DNA from: Candidatus Gastranaerophilales bacterium
GTDB taxonomy: Bacteria > Cyanobacteriota > Vampirovibrionia > Gastranaerophilales > Gastranaerophilaceae
Length of the DNA stretch: 64,000 nt
Assembly: GCA_947624975.1 (NCBI GenBank)
Contig: CANQMP010000004.1
Span: 19,956 to 83,955, forward strand
Direction of reading: 5' to 3'
In this document: piece by piece, positions 1-9,207 of the stretch
Layout: each line of letters begins with the position of its first letter
Numbering within the stretch: the stretch's first letter is position 1
Notes under the pieces: generated by a model
Database searches by the model: none
Seen by the model: only the letters and a program-made list of their open reading frames with translations
What the model was told of the DNA's origin: nothing
Translations under genes and position numbers: made by a program

Positions 1-122
1 TTTTTGAAAAATGCGCGAATTCAATGTGCATATTTAACCCGACAAAAAATCAATACGTAATTCTCAGAAAAAAAGACCCGCAAGGCGTTGTTGACATGAT
101 TAGGGATTTAAAAAACTGGTAG
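1..122 (+). CDS. C-terminal end of an unidentified protein (partial, cut by window start)
   Basis: An open frame runs from the window edge to a TAG at 120-122 and encodes about 39 residues ending in DMIRDLKNW. It stops just before the convergent leuD-like gene (stop at 124), which fits a real gene end rather than chance. Too little is present to assign a family, and I do not recognise it. Confidence 0.4.
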   Translation, partial: FEKCANSMCIFNPTKNQYVILRKKDPQGVVDMIRDLKNW

Positions 123-123
123 T

Positions 124-618
124 TTAATTGAGCTTAAAATCGCCGTTCTTCTTGATATGTTCGACAAGTCCGCCATCTTGGAGCATTTTTATCATAACGG
201 ACGGCAAAGGCTCAATTTGTACTATTGTGCCGTTGGTGAGATTTTTCAAAATCCCGTTTTCAATATCCAAATCAAGCTCATCACCCGCATTAATTGATGA
301 TGTGTCGCATTCGATAGCCAAAAGCCCGATATTAATTGCATTTCTGTAAAAAATTCTGGCAAAAGATTTTGCAATAACAGCCCCCACACCCGCAATTTTT
401 ATAATTTGAGGTGCATGCTCGCGCGATGAACCCAACCCGAAATTTGAACCCGCTACAACAAAATCTCCCTTCTTAACCGAGGAGGCAAAATCAGGGTCGG
501 CATCTTCCAGAACATGCTTTGCAAACTCCGTTAGATTTGAACGTAAATGAAATAAACGACCCGGTGCAATATGGTCTGTAGATATGTTATCGCCGAATTT
601 GAAAGCTTTCCCTTGCAT
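124..618 (-). CDS. leuD: 3-isopropylmalate dehydratase small subunit (LeuD-like swivel domain)
   Basis: A 164-residue protein of the aconitase swivel-domain family. With the LeuC large subunit it would isomerise 2-isopropylmalate to 3-isopropylmalate in cytoplasmic leucine synthesis. Visible family motifs are GDNISTDHIAPGR near residue 9, GSNFGLGSSREHAP near residue 57, and AKSFARIFYRNAINIGL near residue 83. A good ribosome site (AGGAGAA) precedes the ATG at 618. No LeuC lies on its upstream side, where a divergent gene starts at 674. The small subunits of homoaconitase and citramalate-pathway enzymes look alike, so the exact substrate is inferred. Confidence 0.88.
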   Translation of the reverse strand: MQGKAFKFGDNISTDHIAPGRLFHLRSNLTEFAKHVLEDADPDFASSVKKGDFVVAGSNFGLGSSREHAPQIIKIAGVGAVIAKSFARIFYRNAINIGLLAIECDTSSINAGDELDLDIENGILKNLTNGTIVQIEPLPSVMIKMLQDGGLVEHIKKNGDFKLN

Positions 619-658
619 AATTTTTCTCCTTTGATTTGATTATACAACAAAATTATGT

Positions 659-674
659 TATAATAAAAATGTAA
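659..674 (+). promoter_or_regulatory. Extended -10 promoter giving a near-leaderless mRNA for the phosphatase-like gene
   Basis: TGTTATAAT (TATAAT at 659-664) ends nine bases before the ATG at 674, so transcription should start within two or three bases of the start codon. No Shine-Dalgarno sequence fits between. The same arrangement recurs elsewhere in the window. Confidence 0.5.
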
Positions 675-1297
675 TGTATTTTGATAGAAAGTGTAAAATA
701 ACTTTTATATGCAACGGCGAAACTATTTTTAGCGAGGATGGCAGATTCACGGATACCGAAAACTATCCTCCTTTGAGTGATGCAGGTCAAGAGGAAATTG
801 AAAAAATATGTAATTTCCTCAAAGTCAGAGGTGTTAAAAACGATAAAATTTATACTTCTCCGGCACTTCGTTCGGTTCAATCCGCCTCAATGATAGCAAA
901 ACTTTTTAAACAGGATTTTGAAATTATAAATGATTTACATCCGCGCAAATGCGGAGATTTTAACGGACTGACTTTTGAGCAGGTTGACGCAAAATATCCC
1001 GATGCACTTGATAAACTCATTAATAATCCTGATATTCCTACACCTGATAATGCAGAATCAGTGTCCTCCTTCATCAATCGTGTCAAATTCGTTATTAATG
1101 ATATTGTTGACGCAAACATAGGAAACAGAATTATTATTGTTACGCACCGTGATGTTATAAAAGCGTCAATCTGTTCGGCTCTTAATCTTCCGGACAGTTC
1201 AATGAACAGAATTTATATAAAATCAGGCAGTGCAACCCAGATAAGCTATTTTGAGCGTTGGGCAAGCCTTGTGTATTGTGATTATACACCTATATAG
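674..1297 (+). CDS. Histidine phosphatase (phosphoglycerate mutase-like) family protein with altered catalytic motif
   Basis: A 207-residue protein with the overall pattern of the histidine phosphatase superfamily. It has SPALRSVQSA near residue 61 (second-shell Arg) and IIIVTHRDVI near residue 154, which matches the second catalytic His. The signature normally reads R-H-G-E, with His as the phospho-acceptor, but here it reads C13-N14-G15-E16 (codons TGC AAC GGC GAA). Loss of the phospho-accepting His predicts either no phosphatase activity or a different role. Its 3' end overlaps the convergent XRE gene by 8 bases. Family membership is fairly sure; the function is unknown. Confidence 0.7.
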   Translation: MYFDRKCKITFICNGETIFSEDGRFTDTENYPPLSDAGQEEIEKICNFLKVRGVKNDKIYTSPALRSVQSASMIAKLFKQDFEIINDLHPRKCGDFNGLTFEQVDAKYPDALDKLINNPDIPTPDNAESVSSFINRVKFVINDIVDANIGNRIIIVTHRDVIKASICSALNLPDSSMNRIYIKSGSATQISYFERWASLVYCDYTPI

Positions 1298-1514
1298 CAC
1301 TGAATTCCAGTAAGTTCTCAATGTTAGTGTCAAGCGCAGTCGCAAGTTCAAGAATTTTCCCGAGCGACATGTTCTGTCTGCCGCACTCAATACAGGCAAT
1401 ATAATTTTGACTTACACCCATTACTTCGGATAACTGCTCCTGTGTTAAGTCCCGCTTAATTCTTTCCAGTTTGACATTTTTACCAAATTTTTTAAGTAAT
1501 TCTTGCTTCCTCAT
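1290..1514 (-). CDS. XRE-family helix-turn-helix regulator (small)
   Basis: A 74-residue protein that is almost entirely an HTH_3 domain: QEQLSEVMGVSQNYIACIECGRQNMSL carries the two recognition helices and the usual IExGRQ turn. It probably binds DNA as a dimer and regulates a nearby or its own promoter. The 140-base gap upstream to holA contains AT-rich inverted motifs (around 1550-1580, TTATAA repeats) that could be its operator. Two similar small XRE genes lie at 18371 and 18689. Confidence 0.8.
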   Translation of the reverse strand: MRKQELLKKFGKNVKLERIKRDLTQEQLSEVMGVSQNYIACIECGRQNMSLGKILELATALDTNIENLLEFSAI

Positions 1515-1648
1515 AAGTTATTATTATATAAACTATCAGATATAACCTGAATAAAGTTATAATTCCTATTATAAAACTTATAACTTATATTAATTTACAT
1601 AAATGCAATTTCTGGAATGTTTTAAATTTTTGTGATAAAAAATTAAAT

Positions 1649-2605
1649 ATGAGCGTTTACTTTTTTTACGGTGAAGAAGACTACGACATTGAGCTGGAAA
1701 TAGAAAAGCTTAAAAAAGGGCTTGATAAAAATTTTTTTGAAATGAGTTACAAAACTTATGACTGTCCTAAATTTGCCGAACTTATATCAATTTTGCGCTC
1801 GCAGCCCATGATGTTCGGGAAAATGCTCATTGTGATTAATTGTCTTGATTATTTTTCAAAACAGTTTGATGATAATGAGATTAAACAAATTGAAAATGCA
1901 CTCAATGACGTTAATGAAAACCTCGATATTGTCTTTTTGGCTCAAATTGACAGAAATGACAGCAAAAAAATCGACGGTAGAAAAAAACTTTTTAAAATTC
2001 TGAAAAATTACAATGCGAAAGAGTTTCCGCTAATTCCGACTTATCGTACGGCGGAAATTGAAAAAAAACTTTCAAAAATGGCGAAATCAAAAGGTATTAA
2101 GCTTGATACGAAAGCCGTTAATGCGATAATAACGCAGATAGGGAATAATTTCCGCCAAATTGACAAAGAGCTTGACAAGCTAAAACTTTACGCTTACCCG
2201 AAAGACATTATAACGGAAGACATGGTCAAAAATATCTGCATATCGAACGAGGATTTGTTTGCGTTTTCGGATTACATAATGCTTAATAACAAAGGTAAAG
2301 CGCTTCTTGAGTTCAGAAAACTACTGGACATCAGATACCCTCTGGAAATTTTGTCAATATTGCAGACTATGCTTAGAAAATGGATAATTTTAAAGGCAAA
2401 ATCTAAGGAATTATCTTCCTTTGAGCTTAGCAAATTAACCGGCATGCATGAGTATGTCATAACGTTATCACTTAAAAAATTAAAAGATACTCCGCTGACA
2501 CAGCTTGTCCGCTTAAAACAAAATCTCACGGAAGCAGAATTCAAAATCAAGTCAGGACAGTGTTTGGATATTGAAATGGAGGTTGAAAATGCAATATTCA
2601 GATAA
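1649..2605 (+). CDS. holA: DNA polymerase III delta subunit (clamp-loader wrench)
   Basis: A 318-residue HolA-like protein. It starts SVYFFYGEEDYDIELEIEKLKK, the family opening (fold replaces the Walker A site), followed by LRSQPMMFGKMLIVI and a central NFRQIDKELDKLKLYA segment typical of the three-domain delta fold. It would open the beta sliding clamp within the clamp loader. The length is close to normal. Its end overlaps the start of the delta'-like gene (ATG at 2589), so the two clamp-loader genes are translationally coupled. Confidence 0.85.
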   Translation: MSVYFFYGEEDYDIELEIEKLKKGLDKNFFEMSYKTYDCPKFAELISILRSQPMMFGKMLIVINCLDYFSKQFDDNEIKQIENALNDVNENLDIVFLAQIDRNDSKKIDGRKKLFKILKNYNAKEFPLIPTYRTAEIEKKLSKMAKSKGIKLDTKAVNAIITQIGNNFRQIDKELDKLKLYAYPKDIITEDMVKNICISNEDLFAFSDYIMLNNKGKALLEFRKLLDIRYPLEILSILQTMLRKWIILKAKSKELSSFELSKLTGMHEYVITLSLKKLKDTPLTQLVRLKQNLTEAEFKIKSGQCLDIEMEVENAIFR

Positions 2606-3452
2606 TGCATTAAATTCCTATCCGTTTCTGGAAAATTATTTCAAAACTGCAGTTTTGAAAGATAATCTTGCACACTGCATACTTTTTTACGGCTCGGATA
2701 TAAGTTCGCAGTACAATATTGCTCTTGAAATAGCAAGAATGCTAAACTGCAGAGGAACGCATAATAGCGATTGCACCTGCTTAAACTGTAATTGGATACG
2801 TGAAAACAAGCACCCCGCCGTAATGACTATATCAAGAGTCGATAATAAACCTTCAAACGATAATTCCAAAACGGTTATATCCATTGAGCAGGCAAGGATG
2901 ATTAAAAATGATTTGCTTGTAACTTCCGATTATCACAGGGTTTACATCTTTTGCGACAGAGATAAAAACGAAGAAATATGCGGGCTTAATCAACTGAACT
3001 TTCAGGACGAAGCGGCAAATGCTTTATTGAAAACATTTGAAGAACCTCCTGCAAATACGACTTTTTTCTTTTTGACAAAAGATGTTACGGATATGATTAA
3101 CACAATAGTTTCACGTGCACAGAGTTTTTATGTGCCGTCTTTAAAAGTCACACAGAGAGATATTTCTCTTGTAAAAGAATTTATGGACGGTTATTTGGAG
3201 CTTGAAAAAAACGAAGTTCTTGATTTTATCGACAAAATCAATTCAGCTTTGAAAGATGAGGATGCGGAAAATATTTTTAACCAAATGCAAAATTATATAA
3301 ACGGTTTATTAAGGACAAATTCGGACAATTCCGCTTTACAGGCTAAATTAATATCGGATTTTAAGGCGGTTGAAACGGCAAAAAAAGAAAATCGACTGAA
3401 TATTAATACTCAGTCGATAGTTGAAACTTTAAGTTTTAAAATTATACTTTAA
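2589..3452 (+). CDS. holB: DNA polymerase III delta' subunit (clamp loader)
   Basis: About 287 residues from the ATG at 2589, chosen over an upstream TTG because GGAGG sits six bases before it. It shows the DnaX/HolB AAA+ pattern: HCILFYGSD near the start (degenerate P-loop), zinc-binding cysteines in a CTCLNC segment, SIEQARMIKNDL, then EAANALLKTFEEPPANTTF and VSRAQSF. Delta' does not hydrolyse ATP in known systems, which agrees with the degenerate P-loop. Overlaps holA by 17 bases, and its end overlaps the convergent lpxA stop by 4 bases. Confidence 0.87.
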   Translation: MQYSDNALNSYPFLENYFKTAVLKDNLAHCILFYGSDISSQYNIALEIARMLNCRGTHNSDCTCLNCNWIRENKHPAVMTISRVDNKPSNDNSKTVISIEQARMIKNDLLVTSDYHRVYIFCDRDKNEEICGLNQLNFQDEAANALLKTFEEPPANTTFFFLTKDVTDMINTIVSRAQSFYVPSLKVTQRDISLVKEFMDGYLELEKNEVLDFIDKINSALKDEDAENIFNQMQNYINGLLRTNSDNSALQAKLISDFKAVETAKKENRLNINTQSIVETLSFKIIL

Positions 3453-4252
3453 TCTTCAAGTGATTCGTGACCGCTTTTGTGAGTTTTCAAAAGAACTCCG
3501 CGTTTTGAAGATTTGATGAATTCTATCATTTTTTCAATATATTCATTCATCGGGATTTCCGCTTTAATTTTTTCGATAGCCTGAGAAGTGTTCAAATCCT
3601 CGCTAATAAGAAGTTTAAATGCCTCATTTGCAGCCGTTCTGATTTCTTGCGAAACACCTCTGCGTTTCATTGCAATAACGTTCAAACCTCTCGGAACTGG
3701 TGGTCTGCCTTCGCCTTTTGAGTAAGGTAAAATATCCTGACGAGAAGCTGAAAATCCGCTTATTATCGCCATATCTCCTATTCTGATATTTTGATGGAAT
3801 ACGCTCATACCGCCGACAAACGCACCGAATCCGACATGAACATGGCCGCCTAAAGTTACGAGGTTTGCCAAAATTACTTCATCTTCAAGCACGCAGTTAT
3901 GAGCCACGTGACAACCGACCATAAGTAAACATTTTTTACCGACTCTGGTCGTAAAATCACCGCAAGCAGCGCCTCTGTGTACCGTAACATTTTCTTTTAT
4001 AATTGTTCCGTCACCTATAACGACTTTTGTCGGTTCGCCTTTGTAGCCCAAATCCTGAGGTTCCGAACCGATAGTCGTAAACGGGGAAATCGTACAGTCA
4101 TCTCCGATTTCTGCAAACTCAATGTGAGCGTTTGATATAACACGTGTTCTGTGTCCGATTATAACATTTTCTCCGATAACCGTATAAGGCCCGATTATCG
4201 CATCATCAGCTATTTTTGCGGACGGATGTATAATTGCTGTTTTATCTATCAT
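3449..4252 (-). CDS. lpxA: UDP-N-acetylglucosamine O-acyltransferase (lipid A step 1)
   Basis: A left-handed beta-helix acyltransferase of about 267 residues with many hexapeptide turns (HPSAKIADDAIIGPYTVIG, then VIIGHRTRVISNA). The GCHVAHNC segment contains the catalytic His of LpxA, and GGHVHVGFGAFVGG follows. It transfers a 3-hydroxyacyl chain from acyl-ACP to UDP-GlcNAc, so the organism makes lipid A and has an outer membrane. The ATG at 4252 is preferred to an upstream TTG because GAGAGGTAAG precedes it. The lpxC, lpxD and fabZ genes that often neighbour it are absent. Confidence 0.9.
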   Translation of the reverse strand: MIDKTAIIHPSAKIADDAIIGPYTVIGENVIIGHRTRVISNAHIEFAEIGDDCTISPFTTIGSEPQDLGYKGEPTKVVIGDGTIIKENVTVHRGAACGDFTTRVGKKCLLMVGCHVAHNCVLEDEVILANLVTLGGHVHVGFGAFVGGMSVFHQNIRIGDMAIISGFSASRQDILPYSKGEGRPPVPRGLNVIAMKRRGVSQEIRTAANEAFKLLISEDLNTSQAIEKIKAEIPMNEYIEKMIEFIKSSKRGVLLKTHKSGHESLED

Positions 4253-4398
4253 ATATCTTACCTCTCTCTTTTTCAATTATATTACAAATATTAAATTTGC
4301 TCTATATGTTTATATTATTTTAATATCAGGCATTAAACAGGGGGATTAATTAAAATAAGGGTTGATTTATTTTTGTCGGGGTGTTATTATTTCTCGGT

Positions 4399-5160
4399 AT
4401 GATAAACAAACCTGAAAAAGCAAAAGACAGAATTATTCTTGCATTGGATGTTGATGATTTAAAAGAAGCGGAAGAACTTGTAAAAGAATTAAAAGATTAC
4501 GTCGGATACTTCAAAATAGGTTTACCGCTTATAGTTAATTACGGTTATGAGGCATTCAGGCTTTTAAAAGAACATGGAGCGAAGTGTTATTTTGACTGCA
4601 AGTTTCATGACATTCCGCATTCCGTTCAAAAAGCATGCATAAATTTGGTTAAAAACGGAATTGATTTCTTTAACGTACATATTCAAGGCGGTTCAAAAAT
4701 GACTTCTGCCGTTGTAAAAGCATCTCATGCAGCGGCTAAATCATACGGGTTTGATGCTCCGACGATTTTAGGCGTAACACTGCTTTCAAGTTTCGGACAA
4801 AAGACTCTGACGACCGAACTTTGCGTTGATAAAAATATTGAAGATTTTGTGTTACAGCTTGCAAAAGTCGCAAAGGATACGGGGTTGGACGGTGTTATTG
4901 CAAGTGCCGAAGAAGCAAAAAGGATTAGAAAAGAACTGGGGAACGATTTTATAATTCTGTGTCCCGCTACACGTCCGACATGGGCTTCGGTGAACGATCA
5001 GGTAAGAGTAGACACTCCGCGTGATGCGATTTTATCGGGCGTTGATTTTATGGTTATTGGCAGACCGATTACAACCGCAGACGACAGAGTCGTTGCAGCA
5101 AAACTCGTTATTGACGAAATTGAAACCGCACTGCACGACAAAGCTAATGTATTGATTTAA
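4399..5160 (+). CDS. pyrF: Orotidine 5'-phosphate decarboxylase
   Basis: A 253-residue TIM-barrel enzyme that converts OMP to UMP in pyrimidine synthesis. ILALDVDDLKEA is the first strand, and YFDCKFHDIPHSV carries the Asp-x-Lys-x-x-Asp catalytic array. CPATRPTWA and DFMVIGRPIT form the phosphate-binding end. I chose the ATG at 4399; a GTG at 4381 would add six residues without a better ribosome site. Its last 17 bases overlap the convergent comEC gene. Confidence 0.92.
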   Translation: MINKPEKAKDRIILALDVDDLKEAEELVKELKDYVGYFKIGLPLIVNYGYEAFRLLKEHGAKCYFDCKFHDIPHSVQKACINLVKNGIDFFNVHIQGGSKMTSAVVKASHAAAKSYGFDAPTILGVTLLSSFGQKTLTTELCVDKNIEDFVLQLAKVAKDTGLDGVIASAEEAKRIRKELGNDFIILCPATRPTWASVNDQVRVDTPRDAILSGVDFMVIGRPITTADDRVVAAKLVIDEIETALHDKANVLI

Positions 5161-7537
5161 AATTCTTTGATAAAAGATATTTATGTTTGTCGGGTTTATA
5201 TAAATACACATCGTAATTTAATCCGTCAGAATTTATTCTTATTGAATTATGTCTGTCGGTTCGATAAACTTCCGTTTTCCGCAGAACATCAAGTGTTCCC
5301 TTTGTCGGATGTCCGAACGCATTCGGGCCGGTTGAAATAATCGAAACGGAATTATTCAAATGAGCAAGCATTTTTGAATTCACGACATTAGAACCGCCGT
5401 GATGACCGACTTTCAAAACTTCCACATTATGCGGAATATAAGATTTTAAATTATCAAACGCCTGAATTCCCGCATCACCCGTAAACAACATATCAAAATC
5501 CCCGTAACTCAAAAGAGTTATGATAGATTTTTCGTTGTCTTTGTCAAGATTAGTCATATAAGTTTTCAGGCTTAAATCATTTTCCGAATAAATTTCATCG
5601 TTATTCTTGGGAATTTTAGCCTCTAAATTCAATTTCCTGACTGTTTTGTATATTGATTTGGAGGTATTTGAATCGTCATCAAACGAATTAACGTAAACCG
5701 TTTTGACTTTTACGTTTTTCATAATATCGACTGCACCGCCCGAGTGGTCGTTATCAAAGTGAGTTATTATCATTCCCTCAATATTTTTAATGCCTTTGTC
5801 TTTCAGGTATTTGATTATGATAGAATTTGCCTGTGCTTTACCGCCTCTGAAAGCAGCTCTGCCTGTATCTATAATAAAATATTTATTTTGTGGCGTCTTT
5901 ATAAGAAAACAGTCTGCATTTTGCACATCAAAAGTTATAATTTCCAAATCTTTTGACGGAATACTTATCATGGATAAAAGAAGTATTGCACTAAGTGTTA
6001 TGAAATAAGTTTTAACCTGTTTTGTAAAACCCGACTTTACGCTGTATGTCAAAATCAAAATCAGCGAGTAATAAATAATAATTTGAATTACATTGGGATG
6101 AGTGCAGGTTATCAGTGAAAAAGGAAGTTCGGAAAAGAAATTCGACACGTAAACAATTACGTTTAAAACGATATTCAAAACATAATCCAAAACCATACAG
6201 ATTTTGTTTGTAAATGGTACGAAAATAGCTAAAATTGAACTCAAAAATCCGACAAAACTTACTACACTTAAAAACGGCATGCTCAATATATTTGCAAACA
6301 CCGAAAACGCACTTATCGTATTAAAATAAAACATCTGAACGGGTATGACCCAAACTTGTGCAACAACGGGAATAAGTACGGCAGTTGCAAGCCAATTAGG
6401 AACTTTCATTTCGGAAACGGTTTTACTCAGCACGTTAGCTGTCGTTAACAGACCGAAAGTTACGATGAATGAAAGCTGAAATCCTACATCATTTATAAAT
6501 GCCGGATTATAAATAAGCATAAGCATTGCAACAAGTGCAAGTAAAGAAACACTGTGTGCATCCCTGTCTATAAGTTTTCCGAAAAGAATTAAAAGAAGCA
6601 TTAATGCTGCACGGATTATTGACGGCCCTAAACCTGTCATCAAAGTGTAAAGAATAACCAAAACCATACCTGATATAACGGAAAACTTAAATGGAGCTTT
6701 TATTCTTCGCATAAAAAATACCCAAAATCCGTAAATGAAAGCAACGTTCATCCCCGAAGCCGCAAGAATATGCAGTAAACCAGAATTTTTAAAAGAATTT
6801 TTGATATAATCAGGCGGAGCAACGGCATCGTCACCAAAAACTATACCGCCGAGAATTTCCAAATTAGGAGATTTTATATACTTTGAATGCTCTTTTAATA
6901 TCTTATCCCTCAGCATATTCAAATTTTTTAAGAAACGGCGTTTTACGGTAAGTTTTTCCTGCAAGCGTTTGCAATCCTGTTTTTGGGAGTAAAATACCGT
7001 AAATGTATCAAAATTTTTTAAATATTTCCCGTAATCGAATTGTGACGGATTTCCTGCTTTAAAGGGCGTTTTTAAAGTGCCTTTCATTTCATAAGAGTCG
7101 CCTATTTGAAAATTATTAAAATCACCGTTATCATCATTTATCGTAACAAAGGTTTTTCCGTGAACACTTTTGCCGTCAAGATTTTTAACCTCAAAGAAAA
7201 ATTTTGTTTTGATATTATCGGAAGAATTCGGTATTGATACTATTTCACCGCTAAGAGTTACTTTTTTACCCGCCTCCTGCACAAGCATATCAGTCATATT
7301 AATTCTGAAATATGCGTTAAAAAATCCCAGATAAAATATTACCACCCATAACAAAATATATTTTAACGGAATAGTGTTTTTTATGATAAAAATAATGGAT
7401 AAAACAGTAAAAATAACCGCACACAAAAAAGCCGTATCATGAAAATACGCCAAAATACCGCACATAAAAAGCACAGCAGTAATGAACATAACAACATTTT
7501 TATTTTGTAGTGCTGAATTTACAATATCCCTTAACAT
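5144..7537 (-). CDS. comEC: ComEC/Rec2-family DNA uptake channel
   Basis: A 797-residue three-part ComEC protein. It has an N-terminal membrane/OB region (about 1-190), a competence-type multi-helix membrane domain (about 220-490, with LLHILAASGMNVAFIYGFW) and a C-terminal metallo-beta-lactamase domain (about 510-780, with ITHFDNDHSGG as the metal motif). It would carry single-stranded DNA across the inner membrane during natural transformation. With the type IV pilin-like genes at 19.0 and 59.2 kb it hints at competence, although no other competence gene is present. A -10 box six bases upstream of the ATG suggests leaderless expression. Confidence 0.9.
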   Translation of the reverse strand: MLRDIVNSALQNKNVVMFITAVLFMCGILAYFHDTAFLCAVIFTVLSIIFIIKNTIPLKYILLWVVIFYLGFFNAYFRINMTDMLVQEAGKKVTLSGEIVSIPNSSDNIKTKFFFEVKNLDGKSVHGKTFVTINDDNGDFNNFQIGDSYEMKGTLKTPFKAGNPSQFDYGKYLKNFDTFTVFYSQKQDCKRLQEKLTVKRRFLKNLNMLRDKILKEHSKYIKSPNLEILGGIVFGDDAVAPPDYIKNSFKNSGLLHILAASGMNVAFIYGFWVFFMRRIKAPFKFSVISGMVLVILYTLMTGLGPSIIRAALMLLLILFGKLIDRDAHSVSLLALVAMLMLIYNPAFINDVGFQLSFIVTFGLLTTANVLSKTVSEMKVPNWLATAVLIPVVAQVWVIPVQMFYFNTISAFSVFANILSMPFLSVVSFVGFLSSILAIFVPFTNKICMVLDYVLNIVLNVIVYVSNFFSELPFSLITCTHPNVIQIIIYYSLILILTYSVKSGFTKQVKTYFITLSAILLLSMISIPSKDLEIITFDVQNADCFLIKTPQNKYFIIDTGRAAFRGGKAQANSIIIKYLKDKGIKNIEGMIITHFDNDHSGGAVDIMKNVKVKTVYVNSFDDDSNTSKSIYKTVRKLNLEAKIPKNNDEIYSENDLSLKTYMTNLDKDNEKSIITLLSYGDFDMLFTGDAGIQAFDNLKSYIPHNVEVLKVGHHGGSNVVNSKMLAHLNNSVSIISTGPNAFGHPTKGTLDVLRKTEVYRTDRHNSIRINSDGLNYDVYLYKPDKHKYLLSKNFKSIH

Positions 7538-7549
7538 AAATCAATTTTA
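7538..7549 (-). promoter_or_regulatory. -10 box of a leaderless comEC transcript
   Basis: On the minus strand TAAAAT (7549-7544) is followed by six bases and then the comEC ATG at 7537. No Shine-Dalgarno sequence fits. The -10-to-ATG spacing is the same as at 10618, 12732, 36690 and 57251. Confidence 0.45.
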
Positions 7550-7632
7550 TTTCAAACAAATTTTAATTACAAAATATTTGAATTTGTAAAATTTTATATT
7601 TATGTTAACATGGAATGTGCGAGGAAGTTTTT

Positions 7633-8637
7633 ATGTATATAAACAAAGAACAACTTGTAAGCTATATAAAAAGATTAAACGAGCCGAAAATACTTGTCAT
7701 AGGGGATTTAGCACTTGATGAGATGATATACGGAGATGCCGAAAGAATTTCAAGAGAGGCACCCGTTTTAATTTTAAGACACTCGTGTACAAAGTTAATT
7801 CTCGGAGCAGCATCAAACGCAGCCCATAACGTTTCGACGCTAAACAACGGAAAAGTCAGCGTAATCGGTGTTTGCGGGGATGATTATCAAGCCGGACAAT
7901 TAAGAGAAACCTTTGAAAATGCAAACGTAAATTGCTCAAGACTTGTGGTAGATCCGACAAGAAAAACCACCACAAAAACGAGAATTTCAGGCTCTATAAC
8001 TACTTCCATAACCCAGCAAATAGTCAGAATTGACAGACAGACAAACGGGTTTTTGTCACCCGAAATTGAAGCAGAAGTTCTTAAACAAATTGAAAGAGCT
8101 ATCCCTGAAAATGATGCGGTGATTCTTTCCAATTACCATATCGGAACGCTTACGGACAACATAATTCAAAAAACAATAGAACTTGCAAACAAAAATAACA
8201 AAATAATTGTCGTTGACGCTCAAAAAGACCTTGAAATATATAAAAACGTCACATCAATGACTCCAAATCTTCCCGATACGCAAAAATCCGTCGGTTTTAC
8301 CATCGAAAGCGAAGATGATTTAAAACGTGCGGGCGATAAACTTCTTGAACAGACAAATGCCAAAGAAATTTTAATAACCTGCGGTGCTGACGGAATGTTT
8401 GTTACAAGACCGAATTCAAATTATACCAAAATCCCCGTGTTTAACAAATCTGAAGTGTTTGATGTTACAGGTGCGGGGGATACGGTCACGGCTGTTTATA
8501 CTCTGGCACTTGCGGCGGGAGCTGACGCGGTTTATGCGGCAGTTATCGGAAATATAGCGGCAAGTATTGTCGTCAGACAATTCGGCTGTGCAACAACTAC
8601 GATTAACGAGCTTTTACAGGCTGTCGAAAATTTATAG
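7633..8637 (+). CDS. rfaE1: PfkB-family sugar kinase, D-glycero-beta-D-manno-heptose-7-phosphate kinase-like (RfaE1/HldE N-domain)
   Basis: About 334 residues with the RfaE/HldE kinase pattern: ILVIGDLALDEMIYGDAERIS at the start, EAPVLIL, a glycine-rich LGAASNAAHNV segment, and DVTGAGDTVTAVYTLAL near the C-terminus with the catalytic Asp. It would phosphorylate a heptose 7-phosphate for LPS core synthesis. The cytidylyltransferase half of HldE is absent, so this is the kinase alone. The ATG at 7633 has GAGGAAG six bases upstream; an ATG at 7615 is possible. Other PfkB sugar specificities cannot be excluded. It is followed 12 bases later by the DUF4330-like gene. Confidence 0.75.
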   Translation: MYINKEQLVSYIKRLNEPKILVIGDLALDEMIYGDAERISREAPVLILRHSCTKLILGAASNAAHNVSTLNNGKVSVIGVCGDDYQAGQLRETFENANVNCSRLVVDPTRKTTTKTRISGSITTSITQQIVRIDRQTNGFLSPEIEAEVLKQIERAIPENDAVILSNYHIGTLTDNIIQKTIELANKNNKIIVVDAQKDLEIYKNVTSMTPNLPDTQKSVGFTIESEDDLKRAGDKLLEQTNAKEILITCGADGMFVTRPNSNYTKIPVFNKSEVFDVTGAGDTVTAVYTLALAAGADAVYAAVIGNIAASIVVRQFGCATTTINELLQAVENL

Positions 8638-8649
8638 GAGAAAGACTTT

Positions 8650-9207
8650 ATGTGTAAAGAATTTTTTAAAAAGATAAGAACAGTTGATTTAATCATTATT
8701 GCGGGTGTAATTATAGCCTTAATTGTCGGATTTTTCACTTACAAAAACTTCAGACAGACCGCATCAAACCAAATTGAAGCTGTTTCAAAGATTTCGTTTC
8801 AGGTTTTTATTCGCGGAGTAACGCTTACGGGCAATGAAATCCCTTTACAGGCAAATGAAAAGACTTTTATCAGCATAAGAAACGTTCCTTACAACGATTT
8901 AGACATACTTAACGTTAAAGCGGAACGTAAAAAAGTTGTATTACCGACATTAAACAACAAAAAAGTCGTTATTGTGGACGATGTTTCACAAGCCAATATG
9001 TACGATATAACGGTAACTTTAACTGATACCGCAAAAATTACCAAAGACGGTGCGGTAGTCGGCGGAAACAAAATAAAAATCGGCTTACCGATTACTTTAG
9101 AGGGTGAAGATTACAAATTTACGGGAACTGTTTCGGATTTAAAAGTCATGACAGAAACTGACCACGAAGAAATCCACAATTCACTGAACACTAATGACAA
9201 TGTTTAA
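8650..9207 (+). CDS. DUF4330-like membrane-anchored protein
   Basis: A 185-residue protein with one N-terminal membrane helix (TVDLIIIAGVIIALIVGFF, about residues 11-29) and a beta-rich domain outside. The layout resembles DUF4330 proteins known mainly from Cyanobacteria and relatives; this is recognition by pattern only. GGAGAAAG lies just upstream of the ATG. Its stop overlaps the start of the O-antigen-ligase-like gene by 14 bases, so the two are probably co-translated and may work together at the cell envelope. Confidence 0.6.
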   Translation: MCKEFFKKIRTVDLIIIAGVIIALIVGFFTYKNFRQTASNQIEAVSKISFQVFIRGVTLTGNEIPLQANEKTFISIRNVPYNDLDILNVKAERKKVVLPTLNNKKVVIVDDVSQANMYDITVTLTDTAKITKDGAVVGGNKIKIGLPITLEGEDYKFTGTVSDLKVMTETDHEEIHNSLNTNDNV

